In this document: positions 60,183 to 64,000 of the stretch, piece by piece | Position numbering within the stretch: the stretch's first letter is position 1 | Layout of the letters: each line of letters begins with the position of its first letter | Assembly (NCBI GenBank): GCA_028824015.1 | Contig: JAPPFC010000046.1 | Location: forward strand, 33,559 to 97,558 | Direction of reading: 5' to 3' | From: a bacterium | GTDB taxonomy: Bacteria; Actinomycetota; Acidimicrobiia; Spongiisociales; ZC4RG35 | DNA length: 64,000 bases | Notes under the pieces: generated by a model | Told to the model about the DNA's origin: nothing | The model's input: the letters and a program-made list of their open reading frames with translations, nothing else | The model's database searches: none | Translations under genes and position numbers: made by a program

Positions 60183-60995
60183 ATGGGCGGGTTCTCCGAC
60201 CGGCTTTCCGAGCGGATCGAGGAGTCGGGGAGCCTGCTTTGTGTGGGTCTGGACCCTGCTCCGGATCTGGTGTTGGACGATCAGTCGGCCGGCGCTCGTG
60301 ACCCCCTGTTCGAGTGGGGACGACAGGTCATCTCCCAGACCCATCCCTTCGTGTGTGCGTTCAAACCCAACCTGGCCTTCTACGAGGCAAGAGGCTCCGG
60401 GGGAATCGCCTCTTTGGAGAGAATCATGGAGTATCTGGGATCGGAGCATCCTCGCATCCCGGTGATCGGGGACGCCAAGCGGGCCGACATCGGTTCGACC
60501 AGCGAGGCCTATGCGGGATTCCTGTTCGACCGGCTCGGATTCGACGCCGTCACTTTGAATCCCTGGCTGGGAAGGGACGCCCTCCAGCCCTTCCTGGACC
60601 GGCCGGAGCGGGGTTGTGTGATCCTCTGCCGCACCTCCAATCCGGGGGCGGACGATCTGCAGGCTCTGGAGGTGGGAGGAGAGTTGCTGTGGCAGCGGGT
60701 GGCCCGCATGGTGGCTGAAGATTGGAACGACTTGGGCAACTGCCTCCTTGTGATGGGAGCAACCCGCCCCGAGGACCTCCGCACCGCTCGTGGGCTGGTC
60801 GGCGACATGACCTTTCTGGTGCCGGGAGTGGGCCCCCAGGGCGGGAGGCTGGAGGAGGTTCTGGCGGCGGGGCTCAACCCCGACGGGAGGGGCCTGATCA
60901 TCAACAGTTCACGGGGTGTCACCACATCCGCCGACATGGCCGGGGCAGCCTCGCAGCTGGCAGCGGCCATCAACCGGGCCAGGGGGACTCGCTAG
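60183..60995 (+). CDS. pyrF: Orotidine 5'-phosphate decarboxylase (type 2)
   Basis: A 270-residue enzyme making UMP. LCVGLDP at the start, FKPNLAFYEA, the catalytic DAKRADIGST and the C-terminal FLVPGVGPQGG and IINSSRGV are characteristic of the longer type 2 (mycobacterial) form. It ends the housekeeping run. In mycobacteria pyrF is followed by mihF and gmk; here nothing similar follows. Confidence 0.94.
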   Translation: MGGFSDRLSERIEESGSLLCVGLDPAPDLVLDDQSAGARDPLFEWGRQVISQTHPFVCAFKPNLAFYEARGSGGIASLERIMEYLGSEHPRIPVIGDAKRADIGSTSEAYAGFLFDRLGFDAVTLNPWLGRDALQPFLDRPERGCVILCRTSNPGADDLQALEVGGELLWQRVARMVAEDWNDLGNCLLVMGATRPEDLRTARGLVGDMTFLVPGVGPQGGRLEEVLAAGLNPDGRGLIINSSRGVTTSADMAGAASQLAAAINRARGTR

Positions 60996-61038
60996 GCGTC
61001 TCCCGGGAGGGTTGGCAGGGTTGGAGAGGGGGGTCGCG

Positions 61039-61089
61039 AAAAAAAGTCCCAGGAAGGCCGGACCGGAGCCTTGAAACTGTCCCTGGGAC
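61039..61089 (-). terminator. Intrinsic terminator for the minus-strand usp transcript
   Basis: On the minus strand, GTCCCAGG pairs with CCTGGGAC (61046-61053 and 61082-61089), with an inner AAGGC/GCCTT stem, and is followed directly by seven Ts (61045-61039). It lies 255 bases beyond the usp stop. In the rest of the 60996-61343 gap I see no coding sequence and no RNA gene I can name. Confidence 0.75.
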
Positions 61090-61343
61090 CGCACACACTG
61101 GTGGTAACAAACATCGCGGCCGTCCGGACAGGCCTCGATCACTACCAAGTCTTGTCCCCGGCGAGCGCCCATCGACAACGCTCCAAGGGGAAGAGCATCA
61201 AGCCGACGACCGGAGTCCTCGGTTCGGATAGCCCTGTGCCCATCCGAAAAATTCGACCGGAACGGTGGTGGCGGGTCGGGAGGGGAAACCCAAAAATTAA
61301 GAAATCGGGTTGGCTGCCGGCGGCGGACTGCCGAGGGGATGGC

Positions 61344-61838
61344 TCAGGGTAACTTGGTTTCCTCGGGAGGTAGGGAGGGCATCAGGAGGAGGGGCCGCTC
61401 ACACTCCATACCGACCCGGGCGGTGACCGATGCCCACACCTCGGCCTCGAACAGTTGGCGAGTGGCGCCCATGACTATCAGGTCGGCCTGCATTTCCTCG
61501 GCCTGGGCCATGATCGCCTCCGCCAGGTCGTGACCGGACACGTAGGAGACTTCCGGGTCGATTCCCGCGGACCGGAACCCGCTGGCCAGGGTTGCTACCG
61601 CCCGCTGGCCGCGCTCACGGACGTAATCGGCCTCTGCGGCGGAGTGGTGCCCTGATGAGTCCTGGGGGTCCTCGGACAGAAACGAACGAGGTTGACGTTG
61701 GAATTGGTCCAGCAGAGATTTGGGCACCTGAACCACTGTCATGATCACGACTTTTCCGCTGTCGCCCACCAGGGGGGCACAAAAATCAATGACTGGCGGT
61801 GCCTGCAGCACACCCGAGGTGCAAACCAAGATGCGCAT
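61344..61838 (-). CDS. Universal stress protein-like (UspA fold)
   Basis: A 164-residue single-domain protein: RILVCTSGVLQAP at the start, then a helical region, AAAIMAQAEEMQADLIVMGATRQLFEAEVWASVTARV (the MGATR of the ATP-binding UspA motif) and a terminal RPLLLMP strand. The G-x2-G-x9-G(S/T) motif is incomplete, so ATP binding is uncertain. TATTCT at 61851-61846 on the minus strand is close enough to the ATG for a leaderless message. It is divergent from the flavin reductase gene over 19 bp. Confidence 0.75.
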   Translation of the reverse strand: MRILVCTSGVLQAPPVIDFCAPLVGDSGKVVIMTVVQVPKSLLDQFQRQPRSFLSEDPQDSSGHHSAAEADYVRERGQRAVATLASGFRSAGIDPEVSYVSGHDLAEAIMAQAEEMQADLIVMGATRQLFEAEVWASVTARVGMECERPLLLMPSLPPEETKLP

Positions 61839-61857
61839 GTCTGCCAGAATACAGGGG

Positions 61858-62358
61858 ATGCTGGAAAACCAACTCGTAAACAAGGTCACTTGGAAGATTC
61901 CGAACGCCTTGGCTTTGGTCGGCTCCGCCTCCGGGGAAACTTGGAACGGGATGACCACGTCCTGGATTACCCAACTTTCCATGGAACCGGTCCTGATAGG
62001 GATCGGGGTGGAAAACCACGCGGTGACTCACCGGCTGATCTCCGAAGGTGGGAGCTTCACGCTCAACCTTTGGGATCCCGATGACAAGCGCGTCTTCGTG
62101 AAATTCTCAAAACCGGCCGTCCGACAGGGGATGACCCTCAATGACCGGGCCGTGCGCTTAGGGAAAACCGGTGCTCCGGTTTTCGAGGATGCCATCGCTT
62201 TCATGGACTGTGAGGTACGGAGGGCTATTGACTTCGGTACTCACACGCTCTTCGTGGGAGAAGTGGTGGACGCAGGCATTCGAGACGACACGAAGCGAGC
62301 AGCGGCCATGAGCGACACCCGGATGAAGTACGGTGGCGTAAAGCGTGGAGGTATGTAA
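61858..62358 (+). CDS. Flavin reductase-like / FMN-binding domain protein
   Basis: A 166-residue protein with the split-barrel FMN-binding pattern of flavin reductases: NALALVGSASGETWNGMTTSWITQLSMEPVLIGIGVENHAVTHRLISEGGSFTLNLW, then FEDAIAFMDCEVRRAIDFGTHTLFVGEVVDAG. ATG 61858 has only a poorly spaced AGGGG; ATG 61837 is the alternative. Donor and partner oxygenase are unknown. It faces ispD. Confidence 0.82.
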   Translation: MLENQLVNKVTWKIPNALALVGSASGETWNGMTTSWITQLSMEPVLIGIGVENHAVTHRLISEGGSFTLNLWDPDDKRVFVKFSKPAVRQGMTLNDRAVRLGKTGAPVFEDAIAFMDCEVRRAIDFGTHTLFVGEVVDAGIRDDTKRAAAMSDTRMKYGGVKRGGM

Positions 62359-62414
62359 CCCTCCTCAAGCCTGTCTCCTGACCGGCGGAACCGATCAGTA
62401 GGTGGTCATCTGTC

Positions 62415-63119
62415 TCAGCGGATGGTCTCGGCCAACGCGAAGTCCTCGGGGAACGTGAGCTTGAGGTTGTTCGGGTCTCCGGACGTGGCTCTTATTCTCA
62501 GATCGGAGAATCGCTCCACGGTCTCAGCGGTGTCCACTCCCTCGAAACCAGCCTCCTGAGCGCGGCGATAAGCGGCAAGGAGCTCCGGCGCGGAGAAGAC
62601 CTGAGGCGTCTGTGCCTTGTGGAGCTTTTCCTGGTCCAACAGGGCGATCTCCCCTTGCCCGGTTAAACGATGGGTGGGCGCATCCACCGGCATAATGGGC
62701 ACGGCGCCACCGTGACGGCCTGCGTCATGGAACAGTTGGCTGAGCAGCGAGGGACTGACGAAGGGTCTGGCGCCGTCGTGGATGGCCACCAGGTCGATTT
62801 GTCCACCTGCGATCTCGTCGGAGAGGGCCTCCAGTCCCTGGTGCTCGCTGGCGTGGCGTGTCTCGCCCCCTGCAACCATCAGCCAGGGGGTGGTAATCCC
62901 CACCCGTTCCACCACCCTCTCGGCTGCTTGGCGGTCCTCTGGTCTGATGACCAACACCAGAAGCGTCACCCGAGGAGAACGGTCCAAGGTCCGGAGCGAA
63001 TAACTGATCATGGGCCGCCCACCGATGGGCACATACGCCTTGTTGGCGGAAAACCCGGCGCGGGAGCCCTTTCCCCCGGCCAGAAGTATGGCCCCAGCAT
63101 TGCCGCCGTCGCTATTCAT
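62415..63119 (-). CDS. ispD: 2-C-methyl-D-erythritol 4-phosphate cytidylyltransferase
   Basis: A 234-residue nucleotidyltransferase of the MEP isoprenoid pathway. ILLAGGKGSRAGFSANKAYVPIGGRPMISYSL is the CTP-binding loop, and IHDGARPFVSPSLL the conserved active-site stretch. ATPTHR-like DAPTHRLT, KAQTPQVF and EGVDTAETVER follow. ATG 63119 lacks a Shine-Dalgarno, while TTG 63155 (12 codons upstream) has GAGGAGG about 8 bases ahead; either is possible. It is divergent from an IspD-like paralogue. Confidence 0.9.
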   Translation of the reverse strand: MNSDGGNAGAILLAGGKGSRAGFSANKAYVPIGGRPMISYSLRTLDRSPRVTLLVLVIRPEDRQAAERVVERVGITTPWLMVAGGETRHASEHQGLEALSDEIAGGQIDLVAIHDGARPFVSPSLLSQLFHDAGRHGGAVPIMPVDAPTHRLTGQGEIALLDQEKLHKAQTPQVFSAPELLAAYRRAQEAGFEGVDTAETVERFSDLRIRATSGDPNNLKLTFPEDFALAETIR

Positions 63120-63144
63120 AGGTGACGGGTAGGGTAGGTGACTC

Positions 63145-63618
63145 TTGTCCTCCAAGCCAGTTTCCTCCTCGCCGCAGCCATCGGCCCGCGTTCATGTTCT
63201 GGGACGCACCGCGGTGCTTGCTCCACCGGGGGTCGCCAGCCGGGGCGGAGGCTTGTTGGTCTCCACCCGTGACGTGAAGGAAGCCCTTGGGAGTTTGCCG
63301 GCCACGGTTCGGACGATTGCCATCACCGGAAGTGGGGAGCCGCCATCCATAGACGATCTCGATGCCATGGCGGTCGATCTTGAGACGGGCTGGGACGCGG
63401 TGGCGTCTGGTCGGCCCGTCACCGAAGCCGTCAAAGTCGTGGAGGCCGGTTGGGTAACCGGGAGTCTTGATCGGTCGGGGCTGATCTCGGTCTCTCCTCC
63501 GATTCTCATCGACCGTGAGGTGCTGGGGAGCGTACTTTCGGACCTGTCCGAAGACGCTTGGATCGATCCGATCCAAGCATTGGTCGCCGGCGGAGGCAAG
63601 GTCCGGATCCGCCCCTAG
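63145..63618 (+). CDS. Degenerate IspD-like paralogue (C-terminal half)
   Basis: Up to 157 residues, TTG start at 63145 with AGGTG nearby. The middle and end, RPVTEAVKVVEAGWVTGSLDRSGLISVSPPILIDREVL and DPIQALVAGGGKVR, line up in order with the IspD segment RPVTDTVK-...-VDRSGLVAVQTPQ-...-D...LVE..G. The nucleotide-binding GKGSRMG N-terminus is replaced by an unrelated RTAVLAPPGVASRGGGLLV. It cannot bind CTP normally. It could be an inactive partner of IspD or a decaying duplicate. Confidence 0.6.
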   Translation: MSSKPVSSSPQPSARVHVLGRTAVLAPPGVASRGGGLLVSTRDVKEALGSLPATVRTIAITGSGEPPSIDDLDAMAVDLETGWDAVASGRPVTEAVKVVEAGWVTGSLDRSGLISVSPPILIDREVLGSVLSDLSEDAWIDPIQALVAGGGKVRIRP

Positions 63619-63659
63619 CAGATACATCCGCCCCTTCGCGGAATGCTCTTTCGCGGCAA

Positions 63660-64000
63660 TCATTTTCGTTGTTTGGTGGGATACCGGCGGCGTAGGTTGT
63701 TGCGTTTTCGGAGTGCATGACGCAGGTGTTTGGGCGGTGGTTTGAGGTAGTACTCACCGGTTGGTGTTTTGCGTACTTGCCATCGGTCGTCATGCACTTT
63801 GTGGTGGCAGCGGGAGCATAGGAGGACCATGTCGTCGATGTCGGTGTTGCCATGCACCGCCCAGGGAATAATGTGATGCGACTGACACCAATTAGCGGTG
63901 GCGCCACACCCCACACATGCCTTGTCCCGAGCGACGAGAGCCACCCGTTGGGCGGGACTGGCGGTCCGTCGTGACCGTCCCATGTCCAATGGCTGTGATA
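63660..64000 (-). CDS. HNH endonuclease, 3' part of a DUF222/HNH gene (cut by the window edge)
   Basis: At least 113 codons. The frame stays open to the window edge, so the 5' end is outside. GRSRRTASPAQRVALVARDKACVGCGA is the joining segment typical of DUF222 proteins. WCQSHHIIPWAVHGNTDIDDMVLLCSRCHHKVHDDRW is the HNH core with four Cys and His zinc ligands. Such genes belong to the repetitive 13E12-like family of actinobacteria. The internal ATG at 63983 is not the real start. Confidence 0.85.
   Translation of the reverse strand, partial: SQPLDMGRSRRTASPAQRVALVARDKACVGCGATANWCQSHHIIPWAVHGNTDIDDMVLLCSRCHHKVHDDRWQVRKTPTGEYYLKPPPKHLRHALRKRNNLRRRYPTKQRK

Noticed and set aside
61071..61352. A plus-strand gene of 93 residues after pyrF
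   Set aside because: TTG start without a ribosome site, a low-complexity basic product with no family pattern, and the frame overlaps the minus-strand terminator. It also does not resemble mihF, the usual pyrF neighbour.
62359..62414. A terminator between the convergent flavin reductase and ispD genes
   Set aside because: CTGACCGG/CCGATCAG forms an imperfect stem, but no T-run follows on either strand.
1..64000. CRISPR arrays, rRNA, tRNA or complete insertion sequences
   Set aside because: No regularly spaced short repeats, no rRNA or tRNA signatures and no transposase gene were found on reading both strands. The only recombinase fits chromosomal XerD.

Overview
The window is 64 kb of high-GC bacterial DNA, densely packed with genes that often overlap by 1-4 bases (ATGA, GTGA, TTGA) and often start with GTG or TTG. 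The block at 43.1-57.8 kb keeps the gene order of the Mycobacterium tuberculosis Rv1693-Rv1712 region (small protein, tlyA, NAD kinase, recN, pyrG, NUDIX, xerD, scpA, scpB, pseudouridine synthase, cmk). Together with a Gram-positive LexA box, an ImuB/DnaE2 pair and an Mca/MshB-like deacetylase, this points to an Actinomycetota genome. Acidimicrobiia or a similar marine or symbiotic lineage is my inference.

Layout. 0.2-7.3 kb (minus): a D-threonine aldolase-like enzyme, an acyl-CoA synthetase and four tandem paralogues of an EamA-like membrane transporter. 7.6-9.7 kb: a VOC protein, an orphan Phd-type antitoxin and a cytochrome P450. 9.9-19.9 kb (plus): a ten-gene catabolic operon. It starts with a TRAP transporter whose substrate-binding lipoprotein is an internal tandem duplication, and continues with an AtuA-like protein, a DUF4387 protein, a UGSC-family protein with an in-frame UGA (probable selenocysteine), a conserved unknown, an acyl-CoA dehydrogenase, an SDR and a beta-keto acid cleavage enzyme. 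20.0-20.5 kb: two small orphan genes. 20.7-26.3 kb: a thiolase, then uracil phosphoribosyltransferase, DUF1688 (URC4-like) and a GTP cyclohydrolase II-like protein (URC1-like), divergent from a uracil permease. This is a bacterial version of the yeast URC uracil-catabolic pathway. 26.4-31.4 kb: a zinc-ribbon membrane protein and the SOS mutagenesis genes dnaE2 and imuB, with a perfect LexA box upstream. 31.5-37.7 kb: a FhuF-like gene remnant, an SLH-domain metalloprotease, a MacB/FtsX-type ABC exporter with tandem operator-like repeats upstream, and a GntR/FCD regulator. 37.8-43.1 kb: a NUDIX-phosphatase fusion, a LOG-like protein and a fused alpha/beta 2-oxoacid dehydrogenase E1 in one overlapping operon, then a PIG-L deacetylase and a methyltransferase. 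43.1-61.0 kb: the conserved housekeeping block, with an enoyl-CoA hydratase/acyl-CoA ligase pair inserted between recN and pyrG, ending in pyrC-pyrD-pyrF. 61.3-64 kb: a universal stress protein, a flavin reductase-like protein, ispD facing a degenerate IspD-like paralogue, and the 3' end of a DUF222/HNH gene cut by the window edge.

Most interesting: the UGSC selenoprotein gene, which a standard gene caller would split in two, inside an operon for import and degradation of an unidentified organic acid. Next are the URC cluster, the duplicated TRAP binding protein and the four-copy transporter array. No rRNA, tRNA, CRISPR array or intact insertion sequence was recognised.
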